A DNA stretch of 64,000 nucleotides. Source: Chionis minor (Eukaryota; Chordata; Aves; Charadriiformes; Chionididae). The position numbers were made by a program, and so were the translations under genes. Of this stretch, positions 38,854 through 49,450 are shown in pieces (within the stretch, counting starts at the first letter, position 1; every line of letters starts with the position of its first letter). The DNA lies in contig VZSF01003931.1 in assembly GCA_013398295.1 (NCBI GenBank), positions 621,211 through 685,210 of the forward strand, read 5' to 3'. Under the pieces are notes generated by a model. The model searched no databases. It saw only the letters and a list, made by a program, of their open reading frames with translations, and was not told the DNA's origin.

Positions 38854-40376
38854 TTATGTTAGTCTAAATCTACCCTCTTTTAGTTTAAAGACTATTGCAA
38901 CAGGCCCTGCTAAAAAAAGTTTGTCCCCATCTTTCTTATAAGCCCCCTTTAAGTACTGAAAGGCCTCAATAAGGTCTGCCCAGAGCTTTCTCTTCTCCAG
39001 GCTGAACAACCCCAACTCTCTCAGTCTGTCCTCATAGGAGAGGTGCTCCAGCCCTATGAGCATTTTTGTGGCCCTGCTCTGGACCTTCTCCAACAGGTCC
39101 ATGTCCTTCCTGTGCTGAGGGCTCCAGAGCTGCACACAGTATTCCAGGTGGGGTATCACTAGAGTGGAGTAGAGGGGCAGAATCAACCCCAGCGACTTGC
39201 TGGCCACGCTGCTTCTGATGCAGCCCAGGATACAGTTGTTTTTCTGGGCTGTGAGCACACATTGTCGGCTCATGTCCAGCTTTTCATCCAGCAGTACGCT
39301 CAGGTCCTCCTTGGCAGGACTGCTCTCGATCCCTTCATCCCCCAGCCTGTATTGATACTGGGGGCTGCCCTGACCCAGGTGCAGGATGCTGCATTTGGCC
39401 TTGTTGAACCTCATGAGATTCACACGGGTCACTTCTTGAGTTTGTCTGGGTCCTCTGAATGGCATCCTGTCCCTCAGGAGTATCAGCCGCCCCACTCAGC
39501 TTGGTGTTGTCAGCAAAGTTGCTGAGTGCTCTCAATTCCACTGTTGATGTCACTGGTTAAGATACTAAACGCTGCTGGTCCCAATATGGACCCCTGAGGG
39601 ACACCACTTGTCACTGATCTCTGTCTGGACATTGAGCCCTTGACCGCTACCCTCTGGATGCAAGCATCCAACCATTTCTTCATCCACTGAACAGTCCACC
39701 CATCAAATCCATCTCTCTCCAACACAGAGAGAAGGATGTTGTGCGGTACTGTGTCAAAGGCCTTACAGAAGTCCAGATAGATACCTGTAGTTCTTCCCTT
39801 GTCCACTGATGTAGTTGCTCCATCATAGAAAGACACTAATTTGGTCAGGCAGGACTTGCCCTTGGTGAAGCCATGCTGGCTGTCTTGGATCACCTCCCTG
39901 TCCTCCACGGGCCTTAGCCTCGCTTCTAGGAAGATCTGTTCCATGATCTTCCAAGGCACAGAGGTGAGGCTGACAGGTCTTTAGTTCCCAGGGTCCTCCT
40001 TTCTACCCTTTTTGAAAATGGATGCAATGTTTCCCTTCTTCCAGTCACTGGGTTCTTCACCTGATTGCTGTGATTTTTCAAATATCATGGAGAGTGGCTT
40101 GGCAACTCTATCAGCCAATTCCCTCAGGTCTCTGGGACGCATCTCGTGAGGTCCCGTAGACTTCTGTATGTTGAGGTTCCTCAGGTAGTCATGAACCTGA
40201 TCTTCTCTTACAGTGGGAGGGACTTTGCGCTCCCAGTCCCCGTCTTGTGGTCCATCCACTTGAGAGGTGTGGGGAGAGAGGTTGCCAGTGAAGACTGAGG
40301 CAAAAAAGTTGTTGAGTACTTCAGCCTTCTCCTGGTCCGTTGTTACCAGTTTGCCAGTCTTGCTCATTAGGGCCAT
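38854..40376 (-). pseudogene. CR1 ORF2 reverse transcriptase, disrupted
   Basis: Three open pieces lie in CR1 order. 40376-39981 (131 codons) is the N-terminal RT part ('[10 protein letters not shown]', '[13 protein letters not shown]', '[13 protein letters not shown]'). It ends at a TAA within what is normally the 'NYRPVSL' motif. 39959-39510 (149 codons), in the same frame, has RT motif A '[14 protein letters not shown]' and motif B '[10 protein letters not shown]'. The catalytic box appears in another frame near 39520 as '[10 protein letters not shown]', where active CR1 has two aspartates; the second is Asn here. 39495-38854 (213 codons), in the third frame, carries the post-RT region ('NLMRFNKAKC', 'RQCVLTAQK', 'PHLEYCVQLW', '[16 protein letters not shown]'). 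One nonsense change, two frame changes and the lost aspartate make it non-functional. Confidence 0.93.
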
Positions 40377-40385
40377 TGCAGCATC

Positions 40386-43300
40386 TGGCTAGGGTCCTGC
40401 ACACTGGAATATGTCTGATTTTTTTACAAGTTTGTAGTGTGTCCTCTCACTGTTTTTTGTCTGCTTTGTGTTCATTTTCACTGTGTTAAGTAGATGGTCA
40501 CAACTTGTGGCAAGATCTAAGCAATGCCATTTTTCCGCTCTGGTCTTCTACAGCCAGCTGATTGTGTCTGGATTTTGTGTTCGTGTGGTTCTTGGCCATA
40601 CATGCCCAAACAGGATTTTGTGGGTAGAATGGGAAAGGCTGTCCACCAACTGACTGTCAAAACTACTGACAAAATAATGTCCCCTTTTCCCTGCAAGACC
40701 CAAAAGGCAATCACATGCACAGTGAGAAATAAAACACAGGATGCTGAACGTGGAATTACAGTGGTTTAGCTGAACTAGTTTATTTAAACACGTAAAAAAT
40801 TACGTGTAGGTGAAGCCTTCCTAAAATGGAACATTTTACTTTGTATTTGGAGGAGTTTGCCTTTCCATCTGCTCCTATTTAATTTGAAAACTGGTCCCTG
40901 GGTACATTGAGAAATCATTATGTGATTATGTGCCTTCAGCTTATACTTTCAGTTTCACTGATGCTGACATTAAGCAGATAAAACTGACACTTTTCTTTTT
41001 CCTTTTGCATGACGGTGGTTGGCTAGATGGATGTTTTCACTTTTGTGTACTACGCATGTTTTTGCACCAGTAAATTCGCAACTACATTAAGGGAGGTTGC
41101 TAATATTATGATGAAAAGTAGGATCTCTTTGTAACTTACTGGCTGCTACAGGGCCAAATGTACTGTCACACAGAAAAGACAGTGCAGCTTCAGTTCTTCT
41201 AGTCTTCTTTTCTTCCAGTTTATTTCTGTGCTTACAGGAGTTTCTTATTAGAATTAAACTTGCCGTAGTAGTAAAACTACTGTAGTGTATAAAATATTAC
41301 ATATTAGCCTGGCTCAAACCAAAATAAGAAAACCTCCAAATCTTGCCCTTGTTTAACTGAACTGTTCTAAAATTCCAGAATCAGTTAAGTCATAGCTTTT
41401 AGTTAAATTGGCATAACATTACATACAGAAGAATGTTAATACCCTCTTACAATTTCTTCGTAAAACATTAAAGCAATCAGGATGGTAAGTGTGAAGAGAA
41501 TGCAGAAGAAAAGTGCAATTATCCTCTCCTGTGAATTTTTTCACAAAGTAAATCTGACCTTGTGGATTGACCCGTGTCTTTACTCTGCAAATTCTGTCTG
41601 ATAACCTAGAACAAAGGCAGCCAGTAAGTACTGGGCGTGTGAAGCAAATTGTCTCAGGATGAGAGCAGCCTTCTGAAGATCATCAGCTCGTTTGACCTTC
41701 TGTGTATCACTTCAGTTGCATATGCTGTCTGCATTTCTTCAGTTGTGCTTACTTTTTAATCTGAAATTTGGAAGTTACTCATGTCCATAGAAATGTTGGC
41801 CACCCTTTCTCTGGAATGTGTCTGTCTATTACTGTAAATTCAGATTGGTGGCTTAGTAGAAAATTTGCTCTCTTTCAATGCTGGGATTAATTTTTGAGGA
41901 TTTGGCTTTGAACATCTGTCTGTAGTGGTGTACATGTGGGATGTGGGATTTTCAAATATTATAAAGCCATGATGCATTGCAGAGAATGGTCAAAATCACC
42001 CATATAATTATTCCTCCCTATTTCACAGCTAATGAATTACCTGCATCACACCTGTCGAAACACTTAGAGGAAAACCTTCATTTTTTAATCAGAGTTGGTT
42101 TGTTTAATCATTGATGTTGTTTGCCCCTCTTTTAGTGTCTTTAATATTCTCTACTAAGGCAGCAGATAGCTGATTATTGGTTTTGTCCGGTCTTCTGTTC
42201 TCCTCGAACTATCGCCTCAAATTAAAGCTTTCACACTCTGTATTAGTTAAAGCAACAGAAGCTTGAGTTAGTCCAACTTTTGCTAGAACCCTGCTAAGTA
42301 CTTAACCAAGTCAATCTAGAGATTGCTTGATAAGACACGTATTCTTGAGAACGTATGGGACTGGAAGGCCATCTCTTGTTGACTATACACAAAGAAAATC
42401 GTAACTCTACTAAATCTAGATAATCTTTTGAGGGAATCATCAAGTATGCTGTGATACTGGATCAGGCCAAGTCATATTCAAAATTTAACAAAAAAAAAGT
42501 GTAGACAGGATTACACTATAAACGCACATACTTGAGTGTATGTGTGAGTATGGCAGAGTACTCAGCTGGATTTTAAGTACATGAACTGTCTGTCTGCTGA
42601 CATATATTCTCATTTTTAAGCTGCATTTAACTCTTTATGAAGATAACATTACTTGAGATTGGAAGGTAGTTTTGGAATACTCTGGGGCACATTTCAAATG
42701 TAAATCGAAAATTTACCTATCTGCTTATATCACTGAAAGAGGTAATGGGACAGCAAAACTGAATAGGCTCACTTTGAGTAGTCGTCTTTAAAATGTTAAC
42801 CCAATCAGCTCTCCAGCAGCCAGCCCGTGAAATTATATGACAAAACCACTTAAAACATTGAAAGAGAATGAACTTCACTTTTAAAATACAGTATATTTTT
42901 TGACTTCTGTAGGAAAGGAGGTCAGGGTTTTCTGCTGTGATCTTGATTTTAGAATACAGTGTCTGGTTTGATGGCTGAAGCATTTGGGTGCAGCGATCTG
43001 CTTACAAAAAGCATGTGGAAGGCAGGACCTGGCTGAGCTGCGTGTATGAACAGCACTATTTTCTGTACTATAATCTCTCTAACGTAAGTCAGTATGACTT
43101 CAAATCCGAAAACAGGGCCCCAAAATAACAATGATATGACTGAAAACAGAAGAGAGGGACAGAGGCAGGTTGTTTGGGTGAAAACTTTCCCAATTTCACA
43201 CATAGATTTAAAACATTTTTCATGGGGGAAAAGAAAATAAATCTCAAATGTGTGTCATAAAAGCTCTAGGGAATTACCCTTAAAAATCACCTTTTAAATA

Positions 43301-44944
43301 ATGTTTCATCATTTTTCACTGAAGGTAACAATCAGCTAGAAGTTTATTGATATATTGTCCAATTTCAACTAAGTCGGAAAAGAGTGGGGTATTGTGGCAG
43401 CTGTCATAAATGCATGAAGTAATTTCCCTCAATTCCTTGTTCTTTGGTATGTATCAATATTCCATTTTAGAACTACGCTGATGGGGAAAATCCCTCTCCC
43501 TGCTTCCCTGTAAAGAAGAAATTTCTTCTGGCAGGTGAGCTGCTGCTCTTCTCATGTGGCTAGCACAAGGTCAGTCTTCTGAGCTGTTTGTTCAGAGTAC
43601 ATTTTTATCCATCACAGAACAGATAAACACCCTAATGTTTCACTATCAACATATTTATTGCCTGAATGCAGGAATTTAACGTAGATATCTTCATCTGAAA
43701 AAAAAAAACAAACCCCAGAACAAAAAACAGTGCAATGCATGAGCATTTTGCCATAAGCTTTCACATAAATTTTACGGAAGAGTTCCTTCTAGAAGCTCCA
43801 ATCTGATGCCCATAAAATGAAAGCTCTTTGTTTAAGTGTAAGGTGAATAGAGAAATGCTGCAAGCTTCATTTCATTTCCTTGCTGACTTTATATTTATTC
43901 GCTGTTGAAGGATTTTTTTGTATATTTTCCTTTCATCCTGCAGTCAAGTCTAACTCTTAATGCAGACCAAACCCACAACTCACTTTATCTTCCAGCTAGA
44001 TTTAGCAAGTTGCCATTTTGCTTTCTGGTATGCTCTTGTGCCTAGACAGTGACCCTTTGCAGCTAAAATTGAACACTGAATTAGCGGTAAATCAAAGATG
44101 CACATACAAGTGTAACTTCCATTAGCTTGCTTGTTTTTCACTGGCTCGTGGAGGGAGAAAAGAAAGAAATTAAGGTGATGATGATGACACGTATCCAACG
44201 TAAATGAAAGCCCAGTCTAAGAACAGCCGTAGGTACATGACCCTGTTCTTACTTTTGTGAGATGTTAGGATATGAAAACCCAGAAGAGGCCTCAAGAGTC
44301 TATCTTATTCAGGTGTCTCTGTTCCAAGGTAGATGAGACACATCCTCCTGTGATGCGATTTTCCCAATCTCACTAGACAAAAAAGCATTGGAAAAAGTTG
44401 TTACTGTAGCTATGGCTTTGGTTTTGTTTTTTTTTCCCCCCCAGTTCCCTCTCACAGATTACAGATTTAGCTGATTGCAACTTGTTCTATGATCAGTGAA
44501 CGCAGAAAATAATTAATTGTCACCTGTCTGTAACAACTTCCCATAGTGGAAGGCTATTATTTTCTCTCTTCTTTTTCTGGTAAAATGCTATCCACCCAGA
44601 CTTTTTGTAGTGTTGGTGTCTGGCTGGTTGTTCCCAATATATTTGTGTGCGTGTGCATTTGTCCAGTTCATCAAGGTAGTTCTGATTTTTAAAGTTGTTC
44701 TGAAAATTGCATAAAATTTTGTCAAGACAGTAGCATCTGCGGGTTTTATATACATACAAACTATTCTGTCACCCAGGCCACTCATGAAAATGGCAGATTT
44801 TCGAGGACCTGAGACAAATCCTCATATATCTCCTTGATATCTTTTCTCCGCTTGATGGGGAACAAATGATAAGTGTCCTTTAAATTGTGTGCAGTTCAAT
44901 CTTGACCATATTTTCCTCTTCTGCTTCTGGGAATGTCACATGTG
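40386..44944. other. AT-rich unique sequence, no gene recognised
   Basis: No gene or repeat family was recognised. A short homeodomain-like stretch ('acagctaatgaattacctgc', about 42025-42044) could be a small regulatory element. A T/C tract lies near 44427-44443. Open frames are short and unassigned. Confidence 0.5.
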
Positions 44945-45385
44945 ACAGCATCAGCAAGTTTAGTGAAGTCAGGCTGTATCACATCTACTGCCTGTCCCTT
45001 ATCCACTAGACCAGTTGGTCTGTCAGAGAAGGAAATGAGATTGGCCTGAGTGATTTCTTCTTGGAAAATCCATGTTGTCTGTTCCTTATCACATTATTAT
45101 CCTTAAGGTCTTTAAAAATTGATTGTTTAATAATTTGTTTCGGTATCTTTCCAGTTATTGAAAGTTGAGTGGCTGCTGTTTGCTCCTTTCCGACTGCTTT
45201 TTCCGTTTATATAGACAGGTGCCGTGTTTGCCCTCCTGTCTCAAAGTTCTTGTTTCTCCGTAAATTCTCAATGAATTTCACTTAGTTTGTTATATATTGT
45301 ATAGTGGCCACCACCAGGCCCGGTCAGCCTGAGAACATCTAACTTACTAGCATGTTCTTTGACTTCTTTTTTCCCATGGCAATAC
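44945..45385 (-). mobile_element. Ancient CR1/L3-like LINE fragment (-)
   Basis: This is a decayed piece of an old amniote CR1/L3-type LINE, covering part of the RT region read on the minus strand. On the plus strand, the order 'ccttatccactagaccagtt' (45000-45019), 'gagaaggaaatgagattggc' (45026-45045), 'aaaatccatgttgtctgttc' (45065-45084), 'aataatttgtttcggtatct', 'tttccagttattgaaagttg' and 'gcccggtcagcctgagaaca' parallels the antisense of that family's RT segment. Many substitutions and small indels leave no usable frame. It is clearly older than the CR1 copies at 31.7 and 38.3 kb. The family name is from memory, without a search. Confidence 0.75.
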
Positions 45386-46261
45386 AAAATCTGTACAGGT
45401 CTGGTGTTTTTTTTCTTCTTTTGTGCCAATGATGTACTTGCTATTTTGAAGGGGGAAGGGGGTGTGTGGTTTAAAAAGAGATTGTGTTGTGGTCTGTTAG
45501 AACAGTTACACTGGAGATGCATTACTTGGATGCACTGTGAATTGCTACTGAGTTAAAAAGAAAACTGACTGTAAATCAAGCTTTCAAACAAGCTTAAGTT
45601 CTCTCGAGCCATGAGTCCTTTTGCTAGGCTTCACGAGCCGAATCGAGGCGTTCTTGTTTTGAAATGTGTTTCAACTAGGCTCCCTGTAAAGTCTCTAAGG
45701 CAACAGCCATCTCTGCTAGAGCACTGTAGTTGAGGTAAACACATGATAATCTCCAGAGATGCCTGTCTCTCTCCACAGACTAGCTGTGAAGTCTAGGTGA
45801 GTATGTTCCTTATTTAGGTGTCTAAATGATAAAGGTTAGACTGGAGGAATGAAGGTGTTTAGGACAGGCATTTAATGACACTGTGGTACCGAGAGATGCA
45901 GATGGATGCATCTATGATGCCTGTTTACTTCTTTGCATGCCAAAGGACTTTAAAGGTATGTTAGTTAGATTTCTGTGAGCCCCACTATGTCTCTGTTAGT
46001 GAAGCAAATAGGGCTGTGGCCTGAGCACTGTACCATGGTTGTGTTCACTGCTTGCTTTTTGACTACTACTTCACTGTTACATGGCACAGTTTTGGCCTGT
46101 GCCCACTAGCGTTCTCGCAGACCATCTCGCTCATGAAACAGGGCTTGCTCCAAGGAGGCATGGGGAATAAAGCCACCGTCTTGGGGATAAAAAGGGTACA
46201 CAGTCGTTTGGATCTGAGCCGAGCCATCCATGCCCCTTGCACTAAGAAGAAGTGGGTCTAA

Positions 46262-46355
46262 TTGTGGTGGTTGGTGTGGTTTGGTTTTGTGGAGGGTTTT
46301 TTGTTGGTGGTGGTTTTTTTGTGTGATTTTGGCTTTGAGGGGGTTTTTTGAGTGT
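46262..46355 (+). repeat. G/T-only low-complexity tract
   Basis: Nearly all bases on the plus strand are G or T (ggtggttggtgtgg..., ttttttgttggtggtgg...). It is a degenerate simple repeat with G-pair runs. Confidence 0.75.
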
Positions 46356-46703
46356 GTTTCAGATATTGGTTGAAGTTGGGTCCTAGATCCCTCTGCTGTT
46401 CATGCACTTCTGTAAATGCTACCTTTTTGTCACAATGTTGTACAATTAAAGAAGTACATTTGTGATGTAAATTATATCCTTCTGATATGGTCTGGCTGGT
46501 CTGTTGTGTGAAATACCTCTGTTTAAAAATCTTGACCTGTATAACATGCTAATAGCATGGAACGTGGTCGTTTACTAATTACTAGCTATGTTGTTACTGC
46601 AAAGTAATATAAAGGAGGAAAATAGATCTGAAATGCTTATTACTTTGGGTTCCTACACAGAAAATAATTTTTTAAATTACTGTTAAATGAGAAGAAAGAA
46701 AAT

Positions 46704-46726
46704 GGGGGGGGGGGGGGGGGGGGGGG
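46704..46726 (+). repeat. 23-base G-run
   Basis: An uninterrupted run of 23 G is followed by 'aggggaggg'. The exact length is uncertain, as for any homopolymer of this size. Confidence 0.95.
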
Positions 46727-47179
46727 AGGGGAGGGAAGTGGCATTGGCAATATTTAATGTAGCACAGAAGATTAGTGGTCAGTGAAACCTCTTTGTAACT
46801 TGCTCTTTTTAAAGGTATGTATTTGATCTTTACCAGGCCTTCCAGCCTTGCAGAGAAGCATTGGGCTGGAAGGGAATGTTGCTCCATTTGAAAGAGCTAT
46901 CTACAGAGTGTAAGTACATTATAACTGCATTGATAGTTCCATTATCACAGTGTGACTCTATCAGACTCGGTGAGGTTGCTAAGTAATCAGTCAATTGCTG
47001 GTCTTTCTTAAGAAGTCGGGTTCTGAAAAATAAAAGGAATGCTGAATGGAAAAGTATTGCTTTTGGTGTTTATTTCCAGTGGTGGAACTTACTTCAGTAA
47101 AATAGTGGCATATTTTATTCAGAGATGGAACTGCATGGCAAATCCACACTTACAATATTGATGTTTTAATGTGAGGCTC

Positions 47180-47620
47180 TGCCATACTGAATAGTGCTAA
47201 TGTACGAGGTCACTTCGAGATGCAAAAGAAAAATGGATAAGAAGAAAATAGAGATGCAAATCTGATGGGCATGAGAGAATGATATCTATCACATTTGAAA
47301 CAGGTCATCTGTAGCAATAAACTGCTAGTTTCAAAACTGATACCCTTGCAGATATAATGATGGTTCAGAAAATAGCCACCATATCAGACAGGAGTCAGAT
47401 TGCCTATTAGAGCAACAGCCAGATCACCTTTACAATTGCCTGTTGCAAGGTGTCATTAAAAAGATTAGTTGAATTGTTGGGCAATTGGAACGCTGATGCC
47501 AACATGTGAAAAATCCAGTCTAGAGCCACTTTATTTCCTCTGAAGTACTTCTTGCATTAATATCGCCAGACATTTGCTGTTTGGAAACTTGCTTTTCCAA
47601 TCTGTCAGGTAAATCTTAAT
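47180..47620. promoter_or_regulatory. Candidate conserved noncoding element
   Basis: Complex repeat-free sequence contains 'cacaattgcctgttgc'-like words, 'gtcattaaaaagattag', 'gggcaattgg', 'gcattaatatcgcc' and 'gtttggaaacttgc'. There is no long open frame. The texture fits a conserved enhancer, but no conservation data are available. Confidence 0.25.
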
Positions 47621-49159
47621 TTCAGAGTTTTTTAATAGAAATTTTGAAGTATTTTGTAAAGAGTTTGATCATTGAATCTTAAGGGAGCAGAAACATCTGG
47701 TAAATATATTAGGCCTACTCTTGCTGCCTTAATTCCATGTACACAAGTACAACGTAGACTGAAAGATCTAACCAAGTGTGAGTAAAAGGGATTAGGAAAT
47801 AAAAACAATGGACAAAGAAAAATCTCAAGAGGGATATTAGTTAGAATATTGGATATTCCAGCTGATAGACCATCTTTTAGATAATGTTAACTTCTTATTT
47901 GGTTTGACAGATTCTTCTGGGAGAGCCTAAGTTACACTTGCTGGCAGACAGTACTTATGGAACAGGCAGATGCAGGAGATGAAGATGTCTGTGGCCTTGA
48001 CCTGCTAAGGTATATTGAGCCAACTCATTCCACGGTCTGTCCAAGCTACAGTAATATCTATTCATATTACATATTTGAGTTGGATATTCCCCAGTGAGAT
48101 TGCTCGTTGTATTTTCTCTCCGCAACAAGTAGATAGAGAGCAACTCCTCCAGAAGATGCATCAGAGCAGCTAAGTCTAGCTCTTTCTCATTGACTTTTTA
48201 GGGAGACCCAAGAGGCACATCCTCTTAAAATAGAACTGCTGAGGCATATTCCCTCTCCATTAGAGCAGTGAGTGCTTAGTGTCAGTTGGATCTGAGTGAA
48301 AAGGAAGCTGTATTTGCCATTTCAGAAATGATGGTTATTCGTAGAGTGGGTTATGGCAATAGGGTCTTTGGGGATGGACCTGTTTTTACTATGTTTCTAT
48401 GGCATTTGAGTGTGGACTTTTGGAGCAGGACTGTATTTCAGATTTTGGATTCAGAACTGCAATATTGCCACAGCTGGTAGTAAGAACCTGGTTTTTAGAG
48501 GTCTTGGTGCATCTTCATCAAGACAGAGAGGTGTACAAACAGCTCTGCCTTTCCTTCTCTGTGCATAACCTTCTTGTGACCCTGCTCCTGTATCCTTGGT
48601 GAGGAAAAAATGGCAGGAGACATGGCTGTGGCACACTGAGACTTGGAGGGTATGGTGTATCACCGTGTATGCATTTCGTGCAAAGAATCTGGAGATTCCA
48701 AGGAATTCAGCAGAGTCCAAGGTAATTCTGAGTCTTGAGCTGCTTCCCATAGTCCAAGAGCAAACTTGTGAAGAGCATGAGTGTGTGTATTTGGAGGGGA
48801 TGACATCTGTGTCTGTGCATTTATTAACTCTGTGGATCTGATGGCATGTGCTGGAACTTGCATGGAGAACACTGAGTTAATAAAAGCCAGTTGTGTGATC
48901 CCTCTCGGTATCCTTGCAACGATATTTAGGGGCTTCATATTCTTAGGCAAATATCAAATTAATCATAGTACTAAGCTAAAAGCCCATATGAAATTTACTA
49001 CATTTTTTTCATCATTTAAAAACCCCCAACAAAACATCGGTGTGCAGTATTGATGGCGGTAGCTTTTGTTTACACATGTGGTCTATGTTAATTGTGTATA
49101 TCTATTTTTAATACAGCTCTACAGTAGCGTTTAGTGCTTTAAAAACAAAACAAAAAAAA

Positions 49160-49450
49160 CCCCTGAAATTAAAAATCGCTGCTGGAATCCGTAAAGATAA
49201 ATGCTGCAATATGGTGCAGTTTTCAGGGGAGGTAAGTATGAGGATGAACCGTTAAATCCATTTAGGAGTTGGGGAGAAGTACGCATATCAGACAACATTG
49301 TTATTGCTACTATATAAAATTTGGCGGAGATCCTGATGCATGTTTCCTGTATAAAAACGGTTCGCTGCCACGCAGTTCAGATCATTTGGCTGTTGTATAC
49401 AAAGTGCTTGTAAAATAAGGAAGAGTTCAGATCATTTTCATCCTCTCTAT
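49160..49450. promoter_or_regulatory. Candidate conserved noncoding element with 14-bp direct repeat
   Basis: Complex sequence with SOX-like 'acaacattgttattg' (about 49293-49307) and TATA-like 'tatataaaa' and 'gtataaaaac'. An exact 14-bp direct repeat, AGTTCAGATCATTT, lies at 49374-49387 and 49424-49437. No coding signal was seen. Inferred from texture. Confidence 0.28.

Larger units (their letters stand above)
38334..40385 (-). mobile_element. CR1 LINE, long 5'-truncated copy (-), split by assembly gap
   Basis: This is the largest transposon here. Reading the minus strand from about 40385 down, it has most of the ORF2 reverse-transcriptase region, the post-RT region, and the 3' UTR ending near 38334 with a degenerate tail next to 'ggttggaagggacc' (38354-38367 on plus). 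The N gap lies inside the 3' UTR; both flanks continue CR1 in register, so only A-run sequence need be missing. A stop codon and frame changes in ORF2 show that it is dead. The endonuclease domain is absent through 5' truncation. Confidence 0.95.

Noticed and set aside
38425..38867. Open frames running through the N gap
   Set aside because: They exist only because unknown bases contain no stops. The sequence on both sides is CR1 3' UTR on the opposite strand.
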